Shown here piece by piece: positions 1-8,008 of a stretch of DNA of 64,000 bases (its first letter is position 1; the number at the start of each line of letters is the position of its first letter). The stretch comes from Myxococcus xanthus (GTDB lineage Bacteria; Myxococcota; Myxococcia; Myxococcales; Myxococcaceae): NCBI RefSeq assembly GCF_006402735.1, contig NZ_CP017174.1, positions 4,095,001 through 4,159,000 of the forward strand, in the 5' to 3' direction. A program made the position numbers and the translations under genes. The notes under the pieces are model-generated. The model was given only the letters and a program-made list of their open reading frames with translations, had not been told where the DNA came from and made no database searches.

Positions 1-2
1 TC

Positions 3-641
3 TCCCGCGCGGAGATCGACGAAATCATCCTGGTGGGCGGCCAGAGCCGCATGCCGCTGGTGCAGCAGAAGATCCAGGCGCATTTCGGCAAGGCGCCGCG
101 CAAGGGCGTCCACCCGGACGAGTGCGTGGCCCTGGGCGCGGCGCTGCTGGGCGACTCGCTGGGCAGCATCGACGCGGTGACGCTGCTGGACGCGCTGTCC
201 ATGCCCATCGGCTACGCGATGCCCAACGGGCGCGTGAAGCGCATCATCGAGAAGAACTCGCTGATTCCCATGGTGAAGAGCTTCCGCCTGCCTCCGCCGA
301 AGGAGCCGGGCTCGCCCTTCATCGAGCTGGACATCTACCAGGGGGACAGTGACCTGCTGGTGGACAACGAATATCTGGGCACGGTGCGCGTGCCCTCGGC
401 CGCCGCCGGCCGGAAGATCGACTTCCGCCTCACCGAGGAGTGTCTGCTCCAGGTGACGGTGGAGGAAGCGAGCGGCATGCGCAAGGTGGACCTCGCCACC
501 CGCGACACGCCGGAGCAGCTCAAGCGGGCGCTCCAGGAGGTCGCGTCGCGTCACTCACAGCAGGTGCCCAGCTCCAGCAGCAGCGGGAGCGACGACCGGG
601 GGCTCTTCTCGAGTATCAAGAGCATCTTCCGGAGGGGCTAG
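3..641 (+). CDS. Hsp70/DnaK-family chaperone, C-terminal part
   Basis: The 3' part of an Hsp70 gene whose 5' end lies outside the window. The first visible residues carry the end of the Hsp70 ATPase domain, including the conserved VGGQSRMP segment and the DECVALGAALLG segment. A beta-sandwich-like region follows (roughly residues 60-160), then a short Ser-rich linker and a basic tail. The substrate domain is shorter than in DnaK and has no acidic EEVD-like tail, so this is probably a DnaK paralogue, not the main chaperone. Hsp70 proteins fold or remodel clients using ATP. Nine bases separate its stop from the next gene, so the two are probably co-transcribed. Confidence 0.85.
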   Translation, partial: SRAEIDEIILVGGQSRMPLVQQKIQAHFGKAPRKGVHPDECVALGAALLGDSLGSIDAVTLLDALSMPIGYAMPNGRVKRIIEKNSLIPMVKSFRLPPPKEPGSPFIELDIYQGDSDLLVDNEYLGTVRVPSAAAGRKIDFRLTEECLLQVTVEEASGMRKVDLATRDTPEQLKRALQEVASRHSQQVPSSSSSGSDDRGLFSSIKSIFRRG

Positions 642-649
642 GAGTCCAG

Positions 650-1075
650 ATGGCGAAGTTCCCGTCGAAGGAGTGGGTGGACGAAGCGGTCCGCCTCACC
701 AATGAGGATCCCGAGTGCGCCATGGCCGGCAAGGGCTGGAAGGGCGACTTCGGGGCGGTGGTGGAAGCCGAGCCCGGCATGCTGGCGAGGGCTTTCGTGG
801 TGCACGTCGTCCCCGGTGACTGCCGCATCGAAAAGGCGCGCGTCCTGGCGGATCCAGACGACCTGGACGAGCTGGAGCCGGTGTACCTGGCCCGCGCGCC
901 CTACAGCGTCTGGAAGCAGCTCCTCAAGGGGACGCTGGACCCGGTGGAGGCGGTGCTCAAGCGCCGCATCTCCATGAAGGGCGACCTGCAGCCGCTGATC
1001 GAACGCATGAAGTACAAGGGCATCGCCGACCGCGTCTTCGCGCAGCTGCAGACGCAGTTCATCGACGAGCCCTGA
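650..1075 (+). CDS. SCP2-like (sterol carrier) domain protein
   Basis: A 141-residue cytoplasmic protein. The centre and C-terminus resemble SCP2-type lipid-binding folds: alternating strands, then a motif in which an aromatic/Trp segment (YSVWKQLLKGTLDP) is followed by a Lys-Gly-Asp segment near residue 108. The family binds lipids or acyl chains non-catalytically. The ATG at 650 has a GGAG Shine-Dalgarno overlapping the stop of the preceding Hsp70 gene, and the next gene starts 12 bases downstream, so this is the middle gene of a three-gene unit. The substrate cannot be read from sequence, and the family call is by pattern only. Confidence 0.6.
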   Translation: MAKFPSKEWVDEAVRLTNEDPECAMAGKGWKGDFGAVVEAEPGMLARAFVVHVVPGDCRIEKARVLADPDDLDELEPVYLARAPYSVWKQLLKGTLDPVEAVLKRRISMKGDLQPLIERMKYKGIADRVFAQLQTQFIDEP

Positions 1076-1087
1076 GCGAGGCACCCC

Positions 1088-1357
1088 ATGGGAATCACGG
1101 ACGACCTGAAGAAGCAGGCCCTCAACGTGTCGGGCAAGGCCATGGAGAAGCTCATGGCTGACGACCGCCGCGCCATGGCCATTGCCAACGCCATTGGGAA
1201 AGCACAGCGCGGCAAGCAGGCGCTCGACCGGGGGCAGGAGGAGCTGATGAAGGCGCTGAACTTCGCGCCCCGCAGCGAGTTCAAGGCCCTGGGCAAGCAG
1301 CTGTCCGGCCTCAAGCGCCGGCTGCGCGAGCTCGATGAGAAGCTCGGCGCGCTGTAG
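1088..1357 (+). CDS. small helical protein of unknown function
   Basis: An 89-residue protein that looks almost entirely alpha-helical, with many Lys, Arg, Glu and Ala residues and a probable coiled coil at the C-terminus (residues 60-89). No signal peptide, Cys motif or known domain is visible. It starts 12 bases after the SCP2-like gene and ends before tRNA-Val. Its place after an Hsp70 homologue suggests a helper or membrane-associated role, but that is inference only. Codon use matches the neighbours, which supports it as real. Confidence 0.6.
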   Translation: MGITDDLKKQALNVSGKAMEKLMADDRRAMAIANAIGKAQRGKQALDRGQEELMKALNFAPRSEFKALGKQLSGLKRRLRELDEKLGAL

Positions 1358-1368
1358 TCGAAAATGCG

Positions 1369-1399
1369 TTGACACCTGAGCGGGCGAATGGCATCTACA
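1369..1399 (+). promoter_or_regulatory. candidate sigma-70 promoter for tRNA-Val
   Basis: A perfect TTGACA hexamer at 1369-1374 lies about 75 bases upstream of the tRNA. A weak -10-like segment (CATCTAC) sits 17 bases later. The -35 match is strong and the -10 match is poor. Confidence 0.4.
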
Positions 1400-1447
1400 C
1401 CCGCGTTCGCCGCTGGCAACACCGGCGGCGGTCAGCAGACAGCAGAA

Positions 1448-1519
1448 GGGCGTATAGCTCAGCGGTAGAGCACTGCCTTCACACGGCAGGGGTCGCAGGT
1501 TCAAACCCTGCTGCGCCCA
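1448..1519 (+). tRNA. tRNA-Val (anticodon CAC)
   Basis: The 72 bases fold into a full cloverleaf. The 7-bp acceptor stem pairs GGGCGTA with TGCGCCC, the D arm is GCTC/GAGC, the anticodon stem is CTGCC/GGCAG around the loop TTCACAC, and the T arm is GCAGG/CCTGC around TTCAAAC. The anticodon CAC reads the valine codon GUG. The 3' CCA is not encoded. Confidence 0.95.
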
Positions 1520-1525
1520 CTCAAG

Positions 1526-1566
1526 AAAGGCCGTGAGTCCGAATCGGGACTCACGGCCTTTTTGCT
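1526..1566 (+). terminator. intrinsic terminator after tRNA-Val
   Basis: A 14-bp perfect stem (1527-1540 with 1547-1560) with a 6-base loop is followed by a T-rich run to 1570. It ends the tRNA transcript. The A-rich side also gives some T on the opposite strand, so it may act in both directions against the converging terC-like gene. Confidence 0.9.
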
Positions 1567-1666
1567 TTTTGGGCTCCGTCTCCGCCGCTGCGCCGGACGC
1601 AAGAAAGCCCACCCCGCATACCGCGCGGAGTGGGCTTGGGATTGCGGCGTGAGGCCGCGGTGCGGC

Positions 1667-2626
1667 TCAGACCTTGGGCGCGTCGGCGTCGCCGGTGGGC
1701 GTGTTCCGGGACTTGATGAGCGACGCGACGATGCTCGCGCCCAGCAGGCCGGCGATGACCGACAGGGACACCTCGGGCGGCACCTTCACGAAGTCGATGA
1801 CCGCCATCTTCGTGCCGACGAAGACGAGCACCGCGGAGAGGCCCACCTTCAGGTAGCTGAACTTCTCCACCGCGCCGGCCAGCATGAAGAACATGGAGCG
1901 CAGGCCGAGGATGGCGAAGATGTTGGACGTGAAGACGATGAAGGGGTCCGTCGTCACGGCGAAGATGGCGGGGATGGAGTCGAGCGCGAAGAGGATGTCC
2001 GACGCCTCCACCAGCAACAGCGCCATCAGCAGCGGCGTGGCCAGCTTGCGGCCGTTCTCCACGGTGAAGAAGTGGTGCCCGTCGAAGTTGGGCGTCGAGG
2101 GGATGGTCCGCCGGGCCAGACGCATCAGCGCGCCTTCCTCCGGGTTGTCCTCCTTGTTGCGCTGGAGGAAGAGCTTCACGCCCGTGAGGATGAGGAAGCC
2201 GCCGAAGACGTAGATGAGCCAGTGGAAGCGGGCCAGCATCGCCACGCCCGCGAAAATCATGATGGCTCGCAGCGCCAGCGCGCTGAGGATGCCCCAGAAG
2301 AGGACCCGGTGCTGGTACAGCGAGGGGATTCGCAGCGCCGAGAAGATGACGACGAAGACGAAGATGTTGTCGACGGAGAGCGACTTCTCGATGAGGTAGC
2401 CGGTGATGAACTGGAGGCCGGGCTCGGGCCCGAACTTCCACCAGACACCCGCGCCGAAGACGAGCGCCAGGCTGACCCACAACGCGCTCCAGCCCAGGGC
2501 CTCCTTGAACTTCACCACGTGGGCTTTGCGGTGGAAGACGCCGAGATCGAGCGCCAGCATCGCGATGACGAAGGCGACAAAGCCGGCCCACAGGCCCGGA
2601 CTGCCGACGCTTGGGAAGGTTTCCAT
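1667..2626 (-). CDS. TerC-family integral membrane protein
   Basis: A 319-residue polytopic membrane protein of the TerC/Alx family. At least seven hydrophobic helices are visible. The family's acidic membrane motifs are present: a helix with ALDLGVF near residue 26, the LSVDNIFVF segment near residue 84, and DILFALDSIPA near residue 211. TerC/Alx proteins are linked to manganese or other metal export and to tellurite resistance. The ATG at 2626 is clear but has no obvious Shine-Dalgarno. Upstream lies a 350-base spacer shared with a divergent gene. The exact substrate is not known from sequence. Confidence 0.9.
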   Translation of the reverse strand: METFPSVGSPGLWAGFVAFVIAMLALDLGVFHRKAHVVKFKEALGWSALWVSLALVFGAGVWWKFGPEPGLQFITGYLIEKSLSVDNIFVFVVIFSALRIPSLYQHRVLFWGILSALALRAIMIFAGVAMLARFHWLIYVFGGFLILTGVKLFLQRNKEDNPEEGALMRLARRTIPSTPNFDGHHFFTVENGRKLATPLLMALLLVEASDILFALDSIPAIFAVTTDPFIVFTSNIFAILGLRSMFFMLAGAVEKFSYLKVGLSAVLVFVGTKMAVIDFVKVPPEVSLSVIAGLLGASIVASLIKSRNTPTGDADAPKV

Positions 2627-2975
2627 ATGGGAGCGTCAGATAAGAGTCATCCGAGTCTTCCACAAATAGGAATTCCAGCCGAACTCCATCGGGAAAACCG
2701 AAGGACCCGGGCAAAATGCGGCCGTGCTCCCTCTGTCGCTCAGGGGGCATACGGTTAGTCAAAAACATCCCAAATGTTTGGGAAGTGGTTTTGAAGGCGA
2801 CGGGTTTGGAACCGTCCCGGTTGGAAAAATCAAACACGGGGCTATGAGACCAGCCAGGCGTCACCGTCCCTGAGGGCAGTTACTCCTCCCGGCGGAAGGA
2901 CGCGTCGAGCCGACTCCAGGCGATAGGCGCCTGGGGACTCGTCACCCTCATGCCTCAAGCAGTAAGGACGCTATT
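2627..2975. other. intergenic region between divergent genes
   Basis: A 349-base spacer between the minus-strand TerC-family gene and the plus-strand lipoprotein gene. It holds an inverted repeat CCCAAA-tg-TTTGGG at 2769-2782 within an A/T-rich patch, a plausible operator or promoter zone for either gene. I looked for a manganese (yybP-ykoY) riboswitch upstream of the TerC gene and could not find both conserved halves. No open frame here looks coding. Confidence 0.5.
2769..2782. promoter_or_regulatory. inverted repeat in divergent intergenic region
   Basis: Two 6-bp arms (CCCAAA and TTTGGG) are separated by two bases, flanked by runs of A and T. A repeat of this kind in a divergent spacer is typical of a dimeric regulator site; the regulator is unknown. 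Confidence 0.3.
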
Positions 2976-4064
2976 TTGACTCGGAATCGTTTTCTGTCCT
3001 CGACGTGTGGTGCGCTCTTCGCTCTCGCCGCCATCACGGGCTGCGGGAATGAAGCTGGCAACGAGGATTCGAATGCGCCAGGGCGGACCGAGCCCCCTGG
3101 TCAGTCTCCGCAGGTGCCTGCTCCCTCTCCGTCCGAGCAGACGCCCGGTGGCCAGACCCCCGGCACCCCGGAGCCTGGGGACTCTGACACGTCGCCGGAT
3201 GACCCTGTCGCCACCACGCCGCCCGACGAGCCCTCGACCAATCCCGAGGACCCGTCGACCGAGCCCGAGCAGCCTGTCGAGTCGGGCGCGGACAAGTTCG
3301 GCGTGACGATGATCCACCCGTCCGCCGCCGGTGGTGAGCAGTGGTTCCTGGCCGACGACGCGATGTCCGACAGTCGTTTCGATCCGCAGGACGACCTTAC
3401 GCGCAACTCGGACGGCTCCTGGAATCTCAAGAGCGACAAGGTGCGCATGAACGTCTTCACGTCCACCGGCTACAAGCCGAAAGAGATCGCCACGTATGAC
3501 CGTGACGTGCTCGCCAGCCGTGGCTACATGCAGTCGCCAAACGACTGGAAGAACATCGAGATGACGGGCTTCGTGAAGCTCAATTCCGCGTCCGATGAGT
3601 CCGACAACTTCGACATGTATGCGCGTGGCGGGAAGCACAACGACGACCACGAGGGCTGTGAGGGCAGCAGCTATAAGGGCGCGCTGCACTTCAATGGCCA
3701 GGCTCGTTTCCAGAAGGAGGCGTGGCACGTCTCCTACGAGCAGGCGCCGTACAAGAAGGTGACGGAGCCGCTGACGGGCCGCTGGGTGGGCTTCAAGACG
3801 GTGATGCGGAACACGCAGGTCAACGGCAAGGAGGCCGTGCACCTGGAGATGTACCTCAACGAGAACGCCGACAAGGTCTCCTGGGAGAAGGTCTACGACT
3901 TCGTGGACGCCGGTGACTGGGGTGGTGACGCCGAGCACTGCGGCGGCGCGGATGGCGCGATTCCGCTCACGTGGGGCGGCCCCATCGCCACGTTCCGTTG
4001 GGACAGCACCGACGACGTGGACTTCAAGTGGCTGTCCGTGCGCGAAATCGCGCCGGAGCAGTGA
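2976..4064 (+). CDS. secreted lipoprotein with jelly-roll carbohydrate-type domain
   Basis: A 362-residue predicted lipoprotein. It starts at a TTG (2976) preceded by an AAGGA ribosome site, and the upstream ATG at 2950 runs into a stop. A signal peptide ends in a lipobox (ITGC, Cys about residue 23). A long low-complexity linker rich in Pro, Glu, Asp, Ser and Thr (residues 27-105) follows. The folded part (residues 108-362) alternates beta strands with aromatic and Asp-rich loops, such as the WGGPIATFRWD segment near the end, in the style of polysaccharide lyase or carbohydrate-binding beta-sandwiches. It is probably tethered to the outer membrane, where it would bind or cleave a polysaccharide. 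Substrate and catalysis are not established. Confidence 0.6.
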   Translation: MTRNRFLSSTCGALFALAAITGCGNEAGNEDSNAPGRTEPPGQSPQVPAPSPSEQTPGGQTPGTPEPGDSDTSPDDPVATTPPDEPSTNPEDPSTEPEQPVESGADKFGVTMIHPSAAGGEQWFLADDAMSDSRFDPQDDLTRNSDGSWNLKSDKVRMNVFTSTGYKPKEIATYDRDVLASRGYMQSPNDWKNIEMTGFVKLNSASDESDNFDMYARGGKHNDDHEGCEGSSYKGALHFNGQARFQKEAWHVSYEQAPYKKVTEPLTGRWVGFKTVMRNTQVNGKEAVHLEMYLNENADKVSWEKVYDFVDAGDWGGDAEHCGGADGAIPLTWGGPIATFRWDSTDDVDFKWLSVREIAPEQ

Positions 4065-4330
4065 GCCGCTGATTCCTGGCGCGTCCGCTGAACGGAGGCG
4101 CGCCTGAACAGAAGTCCGCAGTCCCACGAGGGCGTGGGGGACCCGACGAGGTCCTCCGCGCCCTTCGTGCGTCCATGGACGGGAAGGTCCACCTCCCGGG
4201 CGGGTGGCGAGTGTGGCTTCGGCCTCCCCACCTTGCGGGCGTCGACGCGCCAGCCAGCCGCCGGCAGCCCTGTTTCGTCGGGGCTCGGCGCTCAGGCCGG
4301 CCCACTGGCTGTCAGAGAGGAAGACTTCCC

Positions 4331-5938
4331 ATGCACATCACTTTCCTGGGCCACGCCGGGTTCGTCGTGGAGACGGCGGGGGCCATTGTCGTCATGGACC
4401 CGTGGCTGTCGTCCCGCGGGGCATTCGACTCGGCGTGGATGCAGTTGCCGTGCAACCACCACCTGGCGCCGCGCGTGCGGGAGAAGCTGGAGACGCCCGG
4501 CAAGGAGCGCTACCTCTACGTCAGCCACGAGCACAAGGACCACTTCGACCCGGAGTTCCTGGCCACCATCCGCCAGAGGGACTTCACGGTGCTGGTGCCG
4601 CGCTTCCACCGCTCCGAACTGCAGGACGTGTTCGCCAGGTATGGCTGCAAGCAGGTCCTCGCCTGCGAGGACGGCCACGAGGTCCCCATCAAGGGCGGCT
4701 ACGTGAAGCTGTTCGTGTCGGAGCAGGGGACCAACCGTGACTCCGCGGTGATGGTGCGCGGTGACGGGCAGTGCTTCCTCAACATCAACGACTGCAAGCT
4801 CCATGACCGGATGGGGCGCATCGTCGCGGAGGAGGGGCCCATCGACGTGTTCTCCGCGCAGTTCTCCGGGGCCATCTGGCACCCCACCTGCTACGAGTAC
4901 CCGACGGAGACCTACGCGGCCATCTCGCTGAAGAAGCGGGAGAGCAAGTTCGAGGCGGTGGCGCGCACGCTCGAGGTGATTCATCCGCGGGCGTACATCG
5001 CGGCGGCCGGGCCCGCGGCCTTCCTGGACCCGGCGCAGTTCCACCTCAATTTCGAGAAGGTGAACATCTTCCCGAACGCGACGCAGCTCTTCGCCTTCCT
5101 GCGGCAGCGCCTGCCCCAGGGGAAGACGCGCTACCTGGAGCCGATGCCCGGGGACGTGCTGGACGCGAAGTCGCTGGAGTTCGTCTCGCAGGTGGCCGAG
5201 CGCGTGACGCCGGAGAACCTGAAGGCGTACCTGCACGACTACGCGAAGCGGCAGGAGTCCGTGTTCCGCGAGCGGCGGCGCAACCTGCTCGTCGCGGAGG
5301 TGGCGGAGATTCACGAGCGGCTGCGCGTGGAGCTGCAGCGCAAGCTGGACCTCCTCGACCTGCACGAGCGCGTGGGCATGCCGCTCTACGTGGAGCTGAC
5401 GGAGCTTCCGGAGCAGCTGCTGCGCGTGGACTTCAAGGCGCGCCGTGTCCACGTGGTGGCGGACATCCAGGAAGAGGTCCGCTACACGCTGAAGACGAGC
5501 GCGGCCGACGTGGGGCGCGTGTTGGACCGCAAGCTCACGTGGGAGGACTTCCTGCTGTCGTTCCGCCTGCGCCTGAGCCGCAACCCGGACGTATACGAGC
5601 CGGTGCTGCACGGCTTCCTGGGTGTGGAGATCGAGGACATGCGCGAGTTCTGCGAGGGCATCCGCTCCACCGAGTCCCAGCGGGAGCGCACGGTGGTGGA
5701 GGCCGGTGGGCGGCGCTTCTCCATCCAGCGCTTCTGCCCCCACCAGGGCGCCGACCTGTCCGAGGGCTGGGTGGAGGAGGGGCGCTACCTGGTGTGCCCG
5801 CGCCACCGTTGGCAGTTCGACCTGGACGCCGGAGGCGTGTGCACGCAGAACACGTCCACGCTCTGCGCGGAGCTGCTGCCCGAGCGCGAGCAGGAGAAGC
5901 CCCAGACGCCGGCGGCGGACCCGCAGCCTCAGCTGTAA
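4331..5938 (+). CDS. metallo-beta-lactamase fold hydrolase fused to a Rieske [2Fe-2S] domain
   Basis: A 535-residue cytoplasmic protein with two recognisable parts. Residues 1-300 form a UlaG-like metallo-beta-lactamase domain with the metal motif HEHKDH at 66-71 and further His residues near 180. Residues about 460-515 form a Rieske domain: C469-x-H471, then 17 residues, then C489-x2-H492. A helical region (300-450) links them. Vertebrate CMP-sialic acid hydroxylase joins the same two folds in the opposite order, so an oxygenase or amino-sugar role is possible but unproven. The ATG at 4331 follows an AGAGGAA ribosome site; longer in-frame starts lack one. Confidence 0.8.
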   Translation: MHITFLGHAGFVVETAGAIVVMDPWLSSRGAFDSAWMQLPCNHHLAPRVREKLETPGKERYLYVSHEHKDHFDPEFLATIRQRDFTVLVPRFHRSELQDVFARYGCKQVLACEDGHEVPIKGGYVKLFVSEQGTNRDSAVMVRGDGQCFLNINDCKLHDRMGRIVAEEGPIDVFSAQFSGAIWHPTCYEYPTETYAAISLKKRESKFEAVARTLEVIHPRAYIAAAGPAAFLDPAQFHLNFEKVNIFPNATQLFAFLRQRLPQGKTRYLEPMPGDVLDAKSLEFVSQVAERVTPENLKAYLHDYAKRQESVFRERRRNLLVAEVAEIHERLRVELQRKLDLLDLHERVGMPLYVELTELPEQLLRVDFKARRVHVVADIQEEVRYTLKTSAADVGRVLDRKLTWEDFLLSFRLRLSRNPDVYEPVLHGFLGVEIEDMREFCEGIRSTESQRERTVVEAGGRRFSIQRFCPHQGADLSEGWVEEGRYLVCPRHRWQFDLDAGGVCTQNTSTLCAELLPEREQEKPQTPAADPQPQL

Positions 5939-6083
5939 TTAATGCCGTGTTCCCTGGGCGCCGCGCGGTTGCCGTGGCGCCCGGGGGGACGCGCAAGCGC
6001 GGATCCGGTGACGGCGTGTCTCTGGCGCGCCTCCCGGATCGGCCGTGGGCGTTCTGTGAGCTGGCGCGGAAGGTCCGCACACT

Positions 6084-6821
6084 TCAGGGCGGCGGCGTGG
6101 AGAGCTGAAGACTCAGCCGAACGTTGTCCGAGCGCAGGCCCACCGGGGCATCCGGCGCGAGCGCCTCTTCGGGCACCTCGCCCGTCCACGCGAGCGTGTC
6201 GTCCGCCCAGACGCGGAGGACCTTGCCGTCGAGCTGGGCGCGCAGCGTGTGGGGCTCGCCTGTCGAGGGCGCTTCGAGCCGGACGTGCTGCTCGGGGTGC
6301 AGGATGGTGTAGCCCCGGTTGCCGCACTCGCGGCTGGTGTGCTGTCCCGGGTTGCGCTTGAAGTTGACGACGATGCCCGGCTTGGGTGCCAGCCGCCACA
6401 TCGCGTACAGCACGTTGCAGGCATCCACCGCGAAGAGCTTGAGACCCACCTGCTGGCGCTGCTCCCCCGATGCCAGGGCCACCTGGCGATCAGTGGGGCC
6501 TAGAATGGTGAAGCGCAGCGCCACGTTGCTCGTCGTGCTCCCTGGGACGATGGCGCGCATGCGCGGCCCGTCGACGAGGAACTGCTCGCCGGGGCCGGGC
6601 TCCAGGCTTCCTTCAGTGACCGTCAGTCGGGACAACGGGACGCGCGTCAGCATGGGCCTGCCTTTCTTCCGGTGAGCCCCTGGGAGGTGCGGCTCATCCC
6701 GTTCCTTCGGCGCGAGCCGTTGCCCCATACCGCCATCCCGGCCTCCATCCGCCGGACTGGAGCCGGCGCCTAGCAGCGCGGCCAGGACGCCGCAGCCCAC
6801 GATCAGCCGGCGCGGTGTCAC
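6084..6821 (-). CDS. periplasmic jelly-roll (LamG/DUF1080-like) protein of polysaccharide operon
   Basis: A 245-residue protein with a hydrophobic N-terminus and a small-residue cleavage zone about residues 18-25, so probably exported. The rest is beta-rich. The C-terminal pattern (LRAQLDGKVLRVWADD, then PVGLRSDNVRLSLQL) matches the end of concanavalin-A-like LamG or 3-keto-disaccharide hydrolase-type folds, which bind sugars. It starts at a GTG overlapping the stop of the upstream gene by 4 bp (GTGA), so its translation is coupled to the TolC-like protein. It is the last gene of the glycan operon. A sugar-binding or polymer-processing role is inferred from fold and context. Confidence 0.55.
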   Translation of the reverse strand: MTPRRLIVGCGVLAALLGAGSSPADGGRDGGMGQRLAPKERDEPHLPGAHRKKGRPMLTRVPLSRLTVTEGSLEPGPGEQFLVDGPRMRAIVPGSTTSNVALRFTILGPTDRQVALASGEQRQQVGLKLFAVDACNVLYAMWRLAPKPGIVVNFKRNPGQHTSRECGNRGYTILHPEQHVRLEAPSTGEPHTLRAQLDGKVLRVWADDTLAWTGEVPEEALAPDAPVGLRSDNVRLSLQLSTPPP

Positions 6822-7957
6822 GGCGACCGGGCACCCAGGAAGGACTGAAGCGATTCCACATGGGCACGCAAATAGGCCTGCTCCGCGCGCAGACGGGTGA
6901 GTTCCATCATCAGGTAGCCGCGGAAGCGGCGAATCTCCCGCGTCTGGAGCGCGTCCATGGACTGGAGCTGCGCTTCCAGGTCCGACACCAGGGTGCTCAC
7001 CTCACGCAGCCGGCCCTCCTCGGTGCGGTGGACGGTACGCAGCTCGGCGACCAGCTCGTTGATCCGCTGGGGCACGCCCGACACGTCATCGAGCGTCGCG
7101 CGGCGGCGGCCCTCCCTCGCCCGTGCGTTGGCCGAGCCCTGCCACAGGTGGCCCAGGTTGTAGGACAGCGTGAGCTGCCCGAAGAGGGGCAGGTTCTGGT
7201 CGACGTCGATGAGCTCGTCGTACCCACCGCGCACGTTGATGCGCCAGGCGCGCGAGCGGCGCAGCGCACCGTTATACGCCTCGAGCTGGTCATCCGCGGC
7301 TCGCAGCTCGTTCAGCACGCTCTCCAGCCGCTGACCTTCTTGAAACGAAGGCCGGGCCGCCAGCCGCTCGCGAGCAATCTGTGTGTTGCTAGAGAGCTGT
7401 CGCAGCCCATCCAGCCGGACCTGCACCGCGTTCAGCTCCTCCAGCGTCACCATGCCCTGCTTCATGTCGTTGCGAAGCGACGTGAGCAACGCCTCGGCGT
7501 GGGGCAGCGCCTCCTCCAGCACGCGAGCCCGCGCCTCCAGCGCGGCCTGTTCGCCCAGGCCGCTGCCCTGGCGGATGGCGGACTCCAGCACCGTCACCGC
7601 GCGTTGCCGGCGGCACTCCGCTTCCGCGCGCTTGTGGATGGTACGGCCGCGGTAGATGCCCAGGAAGTCGTACATCAACCCCGCCGTCACACGCGGGGTG
7701 GGCTCACCCAGCGGCGTGGTGCCGGCGCCTCCGCTGGCTTCGCCCGCGTTGACCACGCCGAAGGCCCCGAACAGCTCGGGCGCCAGCTCGAGCGCGGCCT
7801 CCGCGCTGCCCACGCCGCGGACGAAGTCGCAGTAGCCGGCGGCCCGGTCCTCGCCGGACGGCGACGTGAGTTCTCCCGCGGGAGGAGGCGCCGGCTGGGC
7901 CAGCGCCATCCGCGCGGCGAGTGACAGCAATGCGCCACAAGTGACGGTCATCCGCAT
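6818..7957 (-). CDS. TolC-like outer membrane factor of polysaccharide operon
   Basis: A 379-residue exported protein with a signal peptide of about 20 residues ending in ALA. Long heptad-rich helices (residues 100-245 and 280-375) flank a strand-rich segment at about 245-280 (NVRGGYDELIDVDQNLPLF, then LTLSYNLGHL). That helix-strand-helix plan is typical of TolC-type outer membrane factors, which form a trimeric barrel plus periplasmic tunnel. The first barrel hairpin would be around residue 85-95 (RVTAGLMYDFLG). Upstream is a HlyD-like protein and a glycan synthase, so it is the likely outer membrane exit. It is somewhat short for TolC (usually above 420), so a reduced or atypical member is possible. 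Confidence 0.6.
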   Translation of the reverse strand: MRMTVTCGALLSLAARMALAQPAPPPAGELTSPSGEDRAAGYCDFVRGVGSAEAALELAPELFGAFGVVNAGEASGGAGTTPLGEPTPRVTAGLMYDFLGIYRGRTIHKRAEAECRRQRAVTVLESAIRQGSGLGEQAALEARARVLEEALPHAEALLTSLRNDMKQGMVTLEELNAVQVRLDGLRQLSSNTQIARERLAARPSFQEGQRLESVLNELRAADDQLEAYNGALRRSRAWRINVRGGYDELIDVDQNLPLFGQLTLSYNLGHLWQGSANARAREGRRRATLDDVSGVPQRINELVAELRTVHRTEEGRLREVSTLVSDLEAQLQSMDALQTREIRRFRGYLMMELTRLRAEQAYLRAHVESLQSFLGARSP

Positions 7958-8008
7958 AGTCGAGTGTCTCCGGCTCCGAGGCCGTCTCCAGGCAAAGGGG
8001 GGTGGGAC

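Noticed and set aside
1562-2758. Long open frame (398 residues) opposite the TerC-family gene
   Set aside because: It is a mirror frame of a real membrane protein, rich in Arg, Glu and Gly, with no domain. GC-rich genomes make long antisense frames.
2690-2960. Possible manganese (yybP-ykoY) riboswitch upstream of the TerC-family gene
   Set aside because: The minus strand has a GGAGGAGTA-like segment but I could not find the matching 3' conserved half (AGCAAGACC-like) that would pair with it, so the two-helix core is not supported.
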